A stretch of DNA of 7,844 bases from an uncultured bacterium (GTDB lineage: Bacteria; Cyanobacteriota; Vampirovibrionia; Gastranaerophilales; Gastranaerophilaceae). Location: the NCBI GenBank assembly GCA_948742005.1, contig CAPYQR010000076.1:1-7844 (forward strand), written 5' to 3'. Of the stretch, positions 1-7,428 are shown one piece after another. The notes below the pieces were generated by a model. The model searched no databases, had not been told where the DNA came from, and was given only the letters and a program-made list of their open reading frames with translations. Numbering within the stretch: the stretch's first letter is position 1; each line of letters starts with the position of its first letter. The position numbers and the translations under genes were made by a program.

Positions 1-980
1 CTTCAAATCTTGCCGTTTCGACAATAGGCGGCGCAATAGGTTTAAATTCGGGAGGCCCTCGTACATTTAAATATGGAAATACAAAAGATTACATAATTAA
101 CCTTGAAATCGTCCTTGCAAACGGGGAAATAATTGAAACATCAAAAAATATTGCAAAAAATGTTACAGGATATAACCTAACCTCTCTTTTTGTCGGAAGT
201 GAGGGAACGCTGGGGCTTGTTACAAAAGCAACGCTTAAATTAATCCCCAAACCGCAGACAAGACTTTTAACCTTAGCTTATTTTGATAAAATCGAAGATG
301 CGGCGCTTTGCGTGAACAACATTATAAATTCGGGCTTTGTTCCCTCGACAATTGATTTATTGGATAATACAACAATAAGGACAATTGAAAAATTCAGCCC
401 TTGTAACCTTTTAATTGATAAAGAAGCGGTTCTGTTGATTGAATTAGACGGATTTAAAAGCTGTGTTTTATATGAGCTTGAAATCCTTAAAACAATTTTA
501 ATAAAATCAAAGGCAAATAACATCATTCAGACAAAAACAGAAGAAGAAAACGAAAACATCTGGCGCACAAGAAGAAGCGCGTTTTCGGCACTTGCACAAT
601 TAAAACCAAACGTTGCAACGGAGGATGTTGTTGTTCCGAAAAATAAAATAGTTGATTTAGTTAAAAAGATTCAATCTTTAGCTGAAAAATATGATATAAT
701 AACAGCAATCATGGGTCATGCGGGAGATGGAAATATTCATCCTAATTTTGCACTTGATTTAGAAGATAAAACCGAAAAAGAAAATTTTAAAAAATTAAAA
801 GATGAACTTTTTAATTATGCAATTTCAATCGGGGGAACATTATCAGGCGAGCATGGAATCGGAGTGGATAAACAAAAATATCTTGATTTAGCTCTTGATA
901 AAAATGCCCGCGAACAAATGAAAAAAATCAAAAAATTATTTGACATTAACAATATTTTAAATACGGGAAAATCAATATAA
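1..980 (+). CDS. FAD-linked oxidase, GlcD/D-lactate dehydrogenase-like (partial, 5' end outside window)
   Basis: This is the C-terminal part of a flavin-dependent oxidase of the glycolate oxidase GlcD / D-lactate dehydrogenase family, which oxidises 2-hydroxy acids to 2-keto acids. The frame is open from the left edge (first full codon at 3) to TAA at 978-980, giving 325 visible residues; about 130-150 N-terminal residues are probably missing. Fragment residues 1 to about 85 are the end of the FAD-binding (PCMH-type) domain, with STIGGAIGLNSGGP, KYGNTKDY, NVTGYNL (from about 53) and GSEGTLG (from about 66). The FAD-oxidase C-terminal domain follows, with TEDVVVP, GHAGDGNIHP (about 238) and SGEHGIG (about 281), the usual flavin and substrate-site signatures. 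The GTG at 312 is internal and not the start. The substrate (glycolate, D-lactate or another hydroxy acid) cannot be read from this fragment. A GlcF-like Fe-S partner, if there is one, would lie upstream. Its stop overlaps the MATE start by one base. Confidence 0.93.
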   Translation, partial: SNLAVSTIGGAIGLNSGGPRTFKYGNTKDYIINLEIVLANGEIIETSKNIAKNVTGYNLTSLFVGSEGTLGLVTKATLKLIPKPQTRLLTLAYFDKIEDAALCVNNIINSGFVPSTIDLLDNTTIRTIEKFSPCNLLIDKEAVLLIELDGFKSCVLYELEILKTILIKSKANNIIQTKTEEENENIWRTRRSAFSALAQLKPNVATEDVVVPKNKIVDLVKKIQSLAEKYDIITAIMGHAGDGNIHPNFALDLEDKTEKENFKKLKDELFNYAISIGGTLSGEHGIGVDKQKYLDLALDKNAREQMKKIKKLFDINNILNTGKSI

Positions 981-2383
981 TGAATAATTTAAACAATAAT
1001 TCTTGCGCTGCGGGGGTTTTTGCGCTTAATTTTAAAAATAAAATCAGAGAATATAGGGAAATAATATTAAATCTTTTAAAACTGTCTTTGCCTATTTTAG
1101 GAGGGAATTTATCGCAAATTCTGGTTGGTTTTGCTGATTCTATTACAGCAGGAAGATATTCGACCCTTGCTTTGGGCGCAATTAGTGTTGCAAGCGCGAT
1201 TTTAATGACAATTACAATCGGGGCTGTCGGTTTGTTGTTGAGTATTAGTCCTGTTGTTTCTAATTATCGCGGGCAAAAAATGCCTGCTAAAAGATATTTT
1301 AGCTTGATTTTGATTTTTTCAATAATTGTTTCAATTCCTTTCTTTTTAATTGTACAGCTATTTTTAGCGCACATTAATCTTGTCGGTTTTGAACCGGAGC
1401 TTCGGGATTTGGTTTATGAATATGTTAATATTTGTTCGTGGACGATTTTTCCTGTTGCTTTGTTTGTTGCAATGAAAGAATTTTTGCAGGCTTATGAAAA
1501 AGTTATCTATCCTAATGTTTTGTCGTTTTTGATGGTGTTTTTAAATGTTATTTTAAATTTTGTTTTTACTTTTGGTTATGATTTCGGCTCTTTTTCAATT
1601 CCTTCTATGGGTTTGGTCGGAATTGCAATTGCAACATTTATTTCAAAAACATTAATTGCGATTCTTCTGGCGATTTATTGCCTGCCGTTGTTTAAAAATG
1701 GGATTTTCCGCGCGAGGAATTTTATTAAAGAACTTTTAAAAGTCGGTGTTCCGATTAGTGCGGCAATATTTTTTGAGTTTGTCGGGTTTAATTTAACCGC
1801 TGTTTTAATCGGCAGATTCAGCGCTATGTTTGCTGCGGTTCATAATGTTATTCTTTGTATTGCAAATGTTACTTTTATGATTGTTTTATCCGTTTCAAAC
1901 GCTGCAAGTATCAAAATTGGCTATTTTAACGGTGCGGGAGATATTAGAAATGTTGAAAAATATTCAATCGCAAATATAATAATTGTCATTTTTATCTGCA
2001 TAGCGAGTTTTTGTGTCCTTCTGGGCTTCAGCGATGAAATTATCAAAATTTTCTCATCCGACCCTGAAGTTATCGCCTGGTGCAAAAAAATTCTTAAAAT
2101 CGCCCTTGCCTTTTTGTTTTTTGATGGAATTCAAGGCGCTTGCGTGGGTATTTTAAAGGGTTTAAAAGATACAAAAATAATCATGTTTACAATGTTATTC
2201 AGCTATCTTTTAATTGCAATTCCTTTGGGAAGCTATCTTGCTTATTATAAAAATATAGTTTTAGAGGGCTATTGGATAGCCCTTGCGATTGCGATTTTTG
2301 TTGTTATGTTGATTACATCAACAAAAGTTATTTTAAATATTAAAAAATTGAAAAAATCCCGCCTTTCTTGCGATAATTCGTAA
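980..2383 (+). CDS. MATE family efflux transporter, NorM-like
   Basis: This is a complete 467-residue inner-membrane protein of the multidrug and toxic compound extrusion (MATE) family, predicted to export organic cations or drugs in exchange for Na+ or H+. Length and hydrophobicity fit the usual 12-helix, two-lobe fold. Three acidic positions align by context with the cation-coupling residues of Vibrio NorM (D36, E255, D371): D53 in VGFADSITAGR, E266 in FFEFVGFN, and D382 in FFDGIQGACVGILKGLKDT. The lobe-2 stretch AAVHNVILCIANVTFM and the following NAASIKIGYFNGAGD also look NorM-like. ATG 980 is the only reasonable start because no later Met precedes helix 1; it gives a soluble N-terminus of about 28 residues. 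The Shine-Dalgarno sequence is weak (GGGA near 965-968), and the TAATG junction with the oxidase suggests translational coupling. The basic tail (IKKLKKSRLSCDNS) overlaps the 3' end of carB on the other strand. The transported substrate cannot be predicted. Confidence 0.93.
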   Translation: MNNLNNNSCAAGVFALNFKNKIREYREIILNLLKLSLPILGGNLSQILVGFADSITAGRYSTLALGAISVASAILMTITIGAVGLLLSISPVVSNYRGQKMPAKRYFSLILIFSIIVSIPFFLIVQLFLAHINLVGFEPELRDLVYEYVNICSWTIFPVALFVAMKEFLQAYEKVIYPNVLSFLMVFLNVILNFVFTFGYDFGSFSIPSMGLVGIAIATFISKTLIAILLAIYCLPLFKNGIFRARNFIKELLKVGVPISAAIFFEFVGFNLTAVLIGRFSAMFAAVHNVILCIANVTFMIVLSVSNAASIKIGYFNGAGDIRNVEKYSIANIIIVIFICIASFCVLLGFSDEIIKIFSSDPEVIAWCKKILKIALAFLFFDGIQGACVGILKGLKDTKIIMFTMLFSYLLIAIPLGSYLAYYKNIVLEGYWIALAIAIFVVMLITSTKVILNIKKLKKSRLSCDNS

Positions 2384-5300
2384 TCGTATCGTAATCTAAA
2401 ACTGTGTTTTTATCAAAAACTTTATAAGCTTTTAAAAACGCACTTGCCGTATCAATCGAAGTAAAACTCGGAACTCCGTAGATTTGGGCGATTGTTCTGA
2501 TTTGAAAACCTGCGTTTTGAGAGTTTTTGCCTGTGGTCGGTGTGTTGATAATAAAGCTCAAACGTCCGTTTTTCATACGTTTTTGGAGCTTATCAATCAT
2601 AAATTTTTCAATCATTTTTGATGGAATTGCATTTTTTTCAAGAAATTTATGTGTTCCCCAGGTTGCCATGATGAAAAATCCTTGTTTGAAAAGCCTTTTG
2701 AGCATTGGAAGCGCGGGTTGTTTGTAATGGTCATTTAATGAAACCAAAACCCTTTGTTTTGCGTGCGAAAATTTATAGCCGCCTGCTAAAAATGCTTTAT
2801 ATAACGCCTTTTTATAACTTCTGTCTATTCCTAAAACTTCTCCTGTTGATTTCATTTCAGGAGCAAGCGCAGGGTCGATTCTGTTTAATTTTTGCCATGA
2901 GAAAACAGGCATCTTAACGCTTACAAGGCTTGTTTTTTTATACAATCCGACTCCGAAGCCCGCACGTCTTATGGATTTTCCTAAGATTGCTTTAAGTGCA
3001 ATTGTAACCATCGGAATTCCCGTTACTTTGCTCATAATCGGTACGGTTCTTGAGGCGCGGGGGTTAACTTCAATTACATAAACTTTATCATCCTTGATGA
3101 TAAATTGAATGTTCATTAAGCCTTTGATGTTTAACTTTTTGGCGATTTTCTCCGCGTATTTTACAAGAGTTTTTTCGTTTTTCTTTGAAATGTTCCGACT
3201 CGGGTATATGCTCATTGAATCTCCGCTGTGAACGCCTGCGCGCTCGATATGTTCGCAGATTCCGGGGATTAAAATATCTCTGCCGTCACTAATCGCATCC
3301 AGTTCAACTTCTTGTCCTTCTAAATATTGGTCAATCAAGACAGGATGTTCGTTTGAGAATTTAAAAGCTTCGTTGATGTAGGTCAAAAGCTCATCATCAT
3401 TATAAACAACCTGCATGCCTCTGCCGCCTATAACATAACTCGGGCGGACAAGCACAGGATATTTTAATTCCTTGACCGCATCAAGTGCTCCTTGAACGTC
3501 AGTTACAGCGACACCTTTCGGTTGAGGGATTTCAAGTTCTTTTAACAATTTTTCAAAAACTTTCCTATCTTCAACGGCATTTATGCTTTTTAAGCTTGTA
3601 CCTAAGATTTTAACCCCTAATTTATCAAGTTTTTCGGCTAGGTTAATTGCCGTTTGTCCGCCGAATTGAACCAAAACGCCTTTGGGGTTTTCTTTTTTTA
3701 TGATATTTACAACATGTTCAATATTCATAGGTTCAAAATATAATCTTGTTGCGATATCAAAATCTGTAGACAAGGTTTCGGGATTTGAATTAATCATGAC
3801 TGATTCATAGCCTTGATTTCTTAATTCCAGCGAAGCATGAACCGAACAATAGTCAAATTCGATTCCCTGACCGATTCTGATTGGTCCTGAACCTAAAACT
3901 ACGATATTTTGCTTATCTTCTTTTTTATATTGTTCAAGTTCGCACTCTTCATTATAGGTTGAATAAAAATAAGGCGTTTTTGCGCTGAATTCGCCTGCGC
4001 AGGTGTCAACGATTTTAAAAGACGGTTGGATTTCAAATTCTTTGATAATTTCAAGGTCAACTTGTTTCAGTTTCGCAAGTTCTTCATCTAAAAAGCCCGA
4101 TTCTTTTGCTTTTATGTATAAATCTCTATCCAGTACGCTTTGGGGGATTGTGCGGTAGAGTTCTACGATTTCTTTTATTTTTTCAACAAACCATTTGTCG
4201 ATTTTTGTGATTTCGCAAAGCGTTTGAACATCAATGTTGTTGAATAATGCCTGTGCAAGGCGGAAAATTCTTCTGTCGTCTTGAATGTAGAGTTCTTTTA
4301 GGAGTTCTTCATTGGATAATTTTTCGAATCCGCGCTCTAAAAGCCCGCAATATCTTTCTTCTAATGATGTTACGGCTTTTTTAAAGGCAGAGTTGAATGT
4401 TCTTCCAATCGCCATAATTTCGCCCGTTGCTTTCATTTTTGTGCCTAAAATCCTATCTCCTGAAGAGAATTTGTCAAAAGGCCATTTGGGGATTTTCACT
4501 ACAACATAATCAAGCATGGGTTCAAATGCTGCTGTTGTGCCTGTTATTGAGTTTTTGATTTCGCTAAGGTTGTAGCCGATTGCGATTTTTGTTGAAATTT
4601 TAGCAATGGGATATCCCGTTGCTTTAGAAGCGAGCGCTGATGAGCGCGAAACGCGGGGATTGACTTCGATTACGTAATATTGATTAGATTTTGTATCAAG
4701 TGCAAATTGAACGTTGCACCCGCCTTCAATTTTAAGCGCGCGGATAATTTTAATCGCGCTTGTACGAAGCATTTGAAATTCGTTATTCGTCAAAGTCTGG
4801 CTTGGTGCGACAACAAAGCTGTCGCCCGTGTGAATCCCAATCGGGTCAATGTTTTCCATATTACAGATGATAATACAGGTGTCGTTTGCATCTCTTAAAA
4901 CTTCATATTCAATTTCTTTAAATCCTGCAATAGATTTTTCAACTAAAACCTGATTAATCGGTGATTGTGCTAATCCTGTATGAACGATTTGTTCGTATTC
5001 TTCAAGGTTTTTAGCAATTCCTCCGCCAGAACCTCCTAAGGTGAAAGCGGGGCGGATGATTATCGGGAAGCCGATTTTTTCGCTGAATTTAAGCGCTTCT
5101 TCATAACTTGAAACAATTTCGCTATCGGGAATCGGCTCTTCAATTTCCTGCATTAATTTTTTGAAAAGTTCCCTATCCTCTGCCTGGCGAATTGAATCAA
5201 TGTCAGTTCCTAAAATTTTAACTTTATATTCTTTTAAAACCCCTGCTTTATCAAGCTCGCAGGCTAAATTAAGCGCCGTTTGTCCGCCCAGCGTTGCAAT

Positions 5301-5555
5301 AAGCCCATCAGGGCGTTCTTTTTTGATTATTGAAGTTAAACAATCAATTGTTAAAGGTTCAATATAAACTTTTGAAGCAATTTGTTCATCTGTCATAATC
5401 GTTGCGGGGTTTGAATTAACGAGGATTACTTCTATGTTTTCTTCTTTCAGCGCGCGGCAAGCTTGAACCCCTGCGTAGTCAAATTCTGCCGCTTGACCGA
5501 TTACAATCGGGCCTGAGCCGATTACAAGAATTTTTTTGAGAGATTTATTTTTCAT
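2340..5555 (-). CDS. carB: Carbamoyl-phosphate synthase large subunit
   Basis: This is the complete large (synthetase) subunit, 1071 residues against 1073 in E. coli. It uses ammonia channelled from CarA, bicarbonate and two ATP to make carbamoyl phosphate for pyrimidines and arginine, in the cytosol. The two homologous halves are plain. Half 1 has GSGPIVIGQAAEFDY (13-27), NSNPATIMTD (47-56), LGGQTALN (89-96), RPAFTLGGSGGG (168-179) and EVNPRVSRSSALASK (297-311). An oligomerisation-type linker follows. Half 2 has GSGPIRIGQGIEFDYCSVH (555-573), NSNPETLSTDFD (589-600), FGGQTAINLA (631-640), RPSYVIGGRGM (704-714) and EVNPRASRTVP (829-839). The MGS-like allosteric domain covers about 945-1045, with FIINTPTTGK (1001-1010) where UMP binds in characterised homologues, so UMP feedback is likely. 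ATG 5555 sits inside the end of carA (11-base overlap) with GAGGT 5 bases upstream. The last 44 bases overlap the MATE gene on the + strand. Both ATP-grasp halves look intact. Confidence 0.98.
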   Translation of the reverse strand: MKNKSLKKILVIGSGPIVIGQAAEFDYAGVQACRALKEENIEVILVNSNPATIMTDEQIASKVYIEPLTIDCLTSIIKKERPDGLIATLGGQTALNLACELDKAGVLKEYKVKILGTDIDSIRQAEDRELFKKLMQEIEEPIPDSEIVSSYEEALKFSEKIGFPIIIRPAFTLGGSGGGIAKNLEEYEQIVHTGLAQSPINQVLVEKSIAGFKEIEYEVLRDANDTCIIICNMENIDPIGIHTGDSFVVAPSQTLTNNEFQMLRTSAIKIIRALKIEGGCNVQFALDTKSNQYYVIEVNPRVSRSSALASKATGYPIAKISTKIAIGYNLSEIKNSITGTTAAFEPMLDYVVVKIPKWPFDKFSSGDRILGTKMKATGEIMAIGRTFNSAFKKAVTSLEERYCGLLERGFEKLSNEELLKELYIQDDRRIFRLAQALFNNIDVQTLCEITKIDKWFVEKIKEIVELYRTIPQSVLDRDLYIKAKESGFLDEELAKLKQVDLEIIKEFEIQPSFKIVDTCAGEFSAKTPYFYSTYNEECELEQYKKEDKQNIVVLGSGPIRIGQGIEFDYCSVHASLELRNQGYESVMINSNPETLSTDFDIATRLYFEPMNIEHVVNIIKKENPKGVLVQFGGQTAINLAEKLDKLGVKILGTSLKSINAVEDRKVFEKLLKELEIPQPKGVAVTDVQGALDAVKELKYPVLVRPSYVIGGRGMQVVYNDDELLTYINEAFKFSNEHPVLIDQYLEGQEVELDAISDGRDILIPGICEHIERAGVHSGDSMSIYPSRNISKKNEKTLVKYAEKIAKKLNIKGLMNIQFIIKDDKVYVIEVNPRASRTVPIMSKVTGIPMVTIALKAILGKSIRRAGFGVGLYKKTSLVSVKMPVFSWQKLNRIDPALAPEMKSTGEVLGIDRSYKKALYKAFLAGGYKFSHAKQRVLVSLNDHYKQPALPMLKRLFKQGFFIMATWGTHKFLEKNAIPSKMIEKFMIDKLQKRMKNGRLSFIINTPTTGKNSQNAGFQIRTIAQIYGVPSFTSIDTASAFLKAYKVFDKNTVLDYDTITNYRKKGGIFSIF

Positions 5556-6657
5556 TTTTTACCTCGTTAAATATATTTTTATTTCTATTCATAATATTTA
5601 CCCATTCATCAAAAATAACCGATGCATCATTTGGCCCGGGTTTGGCTTCGGGGTGGAATTGGACAGCATAAACACCAAGAGATGTTATTTCAAAACCCTC
5701 AAGTGTGTTATCGTTTAAGTTTTTATAAGTTTGGCGAATTGTCTTTGGCAAAGATTTAATATCAACGGCGTAACCGTGGTTTTGGCTTGTCATCATGACT
5801 TTTTTATTTTCAAGATTAACAACGGGATGATTTGCGCCTCTGTGTCCGTATTTTAATTTATATGTTACAGCACCTGAGGCGAGTGCCAGAAGCTGATAGC
5901 CGAGGCAGATTCCAAAAATGGGGATTTTGCCTATGATTTTTTTAATTTCTTCAATCTGGTAAATATAATCTGCAGGATCACCCGGGCCGTTTGATAAAAA
6001 TAAAGCGTCAAAATTAGAATTTAAGATAGTTTCTGCGCTTACATCCGCTCTAAAAACGCTGACTTTACAGTTTCTTTGAGCTAAAGATTCTACTATTCCC
6101 CATTTTGCACCGTAATCAATAAAAGCAAGGTTGATTTTCCCTTGTTTATTAACAGAATAATTTTCGTTACATGTAACTTCATTTAAAAGGTTTGAACCTG
6201 TTTTAAAGTTTTGAATTTCTTTAATCTTTTCATTAATAAAATTTTCATCAACATCGTTTGAAGTGATAAACGCATTCATTGTTCCGTGTTCTCTTATTTT
6301 TTTGACTAAAGAACGCGTGTCTATGCCAGATAGTGCTATTATGTTTTTTTCTTTAAAATAATCTTTGATATTTTGTTTTGAAAGATAATGACTTTCCTTA
6401 TCGCAAAAGTTTTTTGCAATCATCCCAATCATTTTAGGATTCAATGATTCAAAATCAAAATCATTGATTCCATAATTTCCGATTTCAGGATAAGTCATAA
6501 CAACAATTTGTTTTGCATAAGACGGGTCGGTTAGAATTTCTTGATAACCTGCCATGGAAGTATTAAAAACTATTTCGCCCTCATATCCTCCGATTGCACC
6601 GACACTTTGGGCTTTTATAACGCTTCCGTCCTGTAGAATCAATGTTCCTGTTTCCAT
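5545..6657 (-). CDS. carA: Carbamoyl-phosphate synthase small (glutaminase) subunit
   Basis: This is the glutamine amidotransferase subunit, which hydrolyses glutamine and passes ammonia to CarB. The N-terminal CPSase small-chain domain shows GEIVFNTSMAGYQEILTDPSY (contiguous with the E. coli motif) and SGIDTRSLVKKIREHG. The C-terminal class I amidotransferase domain has SNGPGDPADY, the nucleophile Cys in GICLGYQLLALASG, QNHGYAVD, and the His/Glu of the triad in VQFHPEAKPGPNDA. In the 373-residue version read from GTG 6666 these are C254, H338 and E340. Length is close to E. coli CarA (382). I chose ATG 6657 (370 residues): METGTLILQDG aligns better with family N-termini and GAAAGTGA lies 5 bases upstream. 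GTG 6666 remains possible. An oddity is Tyr in GYQ, where most homologues have GHQ. The stop lies 11 bases inside carB, as expected for subunits made in equal amounts. Confidence 0.97.
   Translation of the reverse strand: METGTLILQDGSVIKAQSVGAIGGYEGEIVFNTSMAGYQEILTDPSYAKQIVVMTYPEIGNYGINDFDFESLNPKMIGMIAKNFCDKESHYLSKQNIKDYFKEKNIIALSGIDTRSLVKKIREHGTMNAFITSNDVDENFINEKIKEIQNFKTGSNLLNEVTCNENYSVNKQGKINLAFIDYGAKWGIVESLAQRNCKVSVFRADVSAETILNSNFDALFLSNGPGDPADYIYQIEEIKKIIGKIPIFGICLGYQLLALASGAVTYKLKYGHRGANHPVVNLENKKVMMTSQNHGYAVDIKSLPKTIRQTYKNLNDNTLEGFEITSLGVYAVQFHPEAKPGPNDASVIFDEWVNIMNRNKNIFNEVKNEK
5561..5565 (-). promoter_or_regulatory. Shine-Dalgarno for carB
   Basis: On the - strand GAGGT lies 5 bases before ATG 5555, within the last codons of carA. 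Together with the 11-base carA/carB overlap it indicates translational coupling of the two subunits. Confidence 0.7.
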
Positions 6658-6662
6658 ATTTT

Positions 6663-6670
6663 TCACTTTC
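6663..6670 (-). promoter_or_regulatory. Probable Shine-Dalgarno for carA (decides the start)
   Basis: On the - strand GAAAGTGA resembles the anti-SD complement GGAGGTGA and is 5 bases from ATG 6657. It contains the alternative GTG 6666, so the two starts are mutually competing. Only a poor A-rich stretch precedes the GTG. I therefore prefer the ATG, though the match is imperfect. Confidence 0.45.
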
Positions 6671-6687
6671 TTTTGCTTGTTTTTTAT

Positions 6688-7428
6688 TTATTTGTTTGCA
6701 TACAGCTGTTCAATTTCTTGATGAACTTTTTTAATTGCTTCGATTTTATCCTCGCTTTTTGTAATTGCTCTTCCTAAAACGATAAAATCTGCCCCGTCCT
6801 TAATGGCGCTTGAGGGTGTTGCGATTCGTTTCTGGTCATCTTTTAAAGACCAAATCGGTCTTATTCCCGGGGTTAAAACAATAAAATCTTTGCCCAGTTC
6901 TTCTTTTATTATTTTTAATTCATTAGCTGAAGCTACAACACCGTCAAGCCCTGCTGATTTGGCATTTTTGGCTAATTTTAATACTAAGGATTTTACATCG
7001 TTTTTATTTAGAAGTTCTTTTTCTAAAATTTCTTCATTCAAGCTTGTCAAAATCGTAACGGCTAAAATTAAAGGTTTTTTAAGGTTAAAATCTTTTGCTG
7101 CCTTATAAGCCCCCTCTTTTGCTGCCCTCATCATTTCAATTCCGCCTGTTGAGTGGACATTAAAGAAATTTGCGCCGTTTTTAATGACATTATAAGAAGC
7201 TTTTTCAACAGTGTTTGGAATATCGTGTAATTTAACATCTAAAAAGAAATCTGCGTTTTTTTCTTTAATGTAATTTATAATTTCAAGTCCATAACCGCAA
7301 AAAAGCTGTAAGCCTACTTTAAAAGTTCCGATATACGGGCTTAAATCATTAACTAAGGCTTTTGCGGTGTCTATATCTTCGACATCAAGCGCCAGAACAA
7401 GTTTTTCTTTAATTTTTTCATTAATCAC
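6688..7428 (-). CDS. pyrF: Orotidine 5'-phosphate decarboxylase
   Basis: This enzyme converts OMP to UMP, the last step of de novo UMP synthesis, in the cytosol. It is complete at 246 residues, near the 239-245 of well-known bacterial enzymes, and is a single TIM barrel. Visible active-site elements are LALDV (D15), TFKVGLQLF (K37), the catalytic Asp-Lys-Asp signature FLDVKLHDIPNT (D64, K66, D69), the phosphate-gripping loop TPGIRP (R190) followed by DDQKRIATP (Q199), and VLGRAI (R220). The start is GTG 7428: AAGGAG lies 9 bases upstream and no in-frame ATG precedes the first beta strand LVLALDV. The start overlaps the pyrC stop by 8 bases, and carA starts about 30 bases downstream, so it is the middle gene of the pyr operon. 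Nothing looks broken or unusual. Confidence 0.98.
   Translation of the reverse strand: MINEKIKEKLVLALDVEDIDTAKALVNDLSPYIGTFKVGLQLFCGYGLEIINYIKEKNADFFLDVKLHDIPNTVEKASYNVIKNGANFFNVHSTGGIEMMRAAKEGAYKAAKDFNLKKPLILAVTILTSLNEEILEKELLNKNDVKSLVLKLAKNAKSAGLDGVVASANELKIIKEELGKDFIVLTPGIRPIWSLKDDQKRIATPSSAIKDGADFIVLGRAITKSEDKIEAIKKVHQEIEQLYANK

Noticed and set aside
312..980. A separate 222-residue gene starting at GTG 312
   Set aside because: The same frame is open and clearly homologous to GlcD back to the left window edge, so 312 is internal to the oxidase.
2307..2323. Perfect 7-base inverted repeat TGTTGAT-TAC-ATCAACA, 16 bases beyond the carB stop on the - strand
   Set aside because: The stem is A+T-rich with a 3-base loop and is not followed by a T-run on either strand; it lies within MATE coding sequence and is not a convincing intrinsic terminator.
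2378..2396. Short direct repeat TCGTAATC occurring twice, 11 bases apart, at the MATE stop codon
   Set aside because: It is only 8 bases long and is accounted for by the carB codons for DYDTITNY; nothing suggests an operator or attachment site.
2527..5718. Several 60-72 codon open frames on the + strand opposite carB and the end of carA
   Set aside because: They lie antisense to strongly conserved carB/carA coding sequence, have no recognisable domains and have no supporting ribosome sites; they are frame shadows.
6658..6687. A possible promoter or attenuator in the short pyrF-carA gap
   Set aside because: The gap is about 30 bases of A+T-rich sequence with no stem-loop and no paired -35/-10 boxes; simple read-through of an operon explains it.
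6803..7108. A 101-codon + strand open frame opposite pyrF
   Set aside because: It is fully antisense to the conserved pyrF core (catalytic and phosphate-binding motifs) and has no family resemblance.
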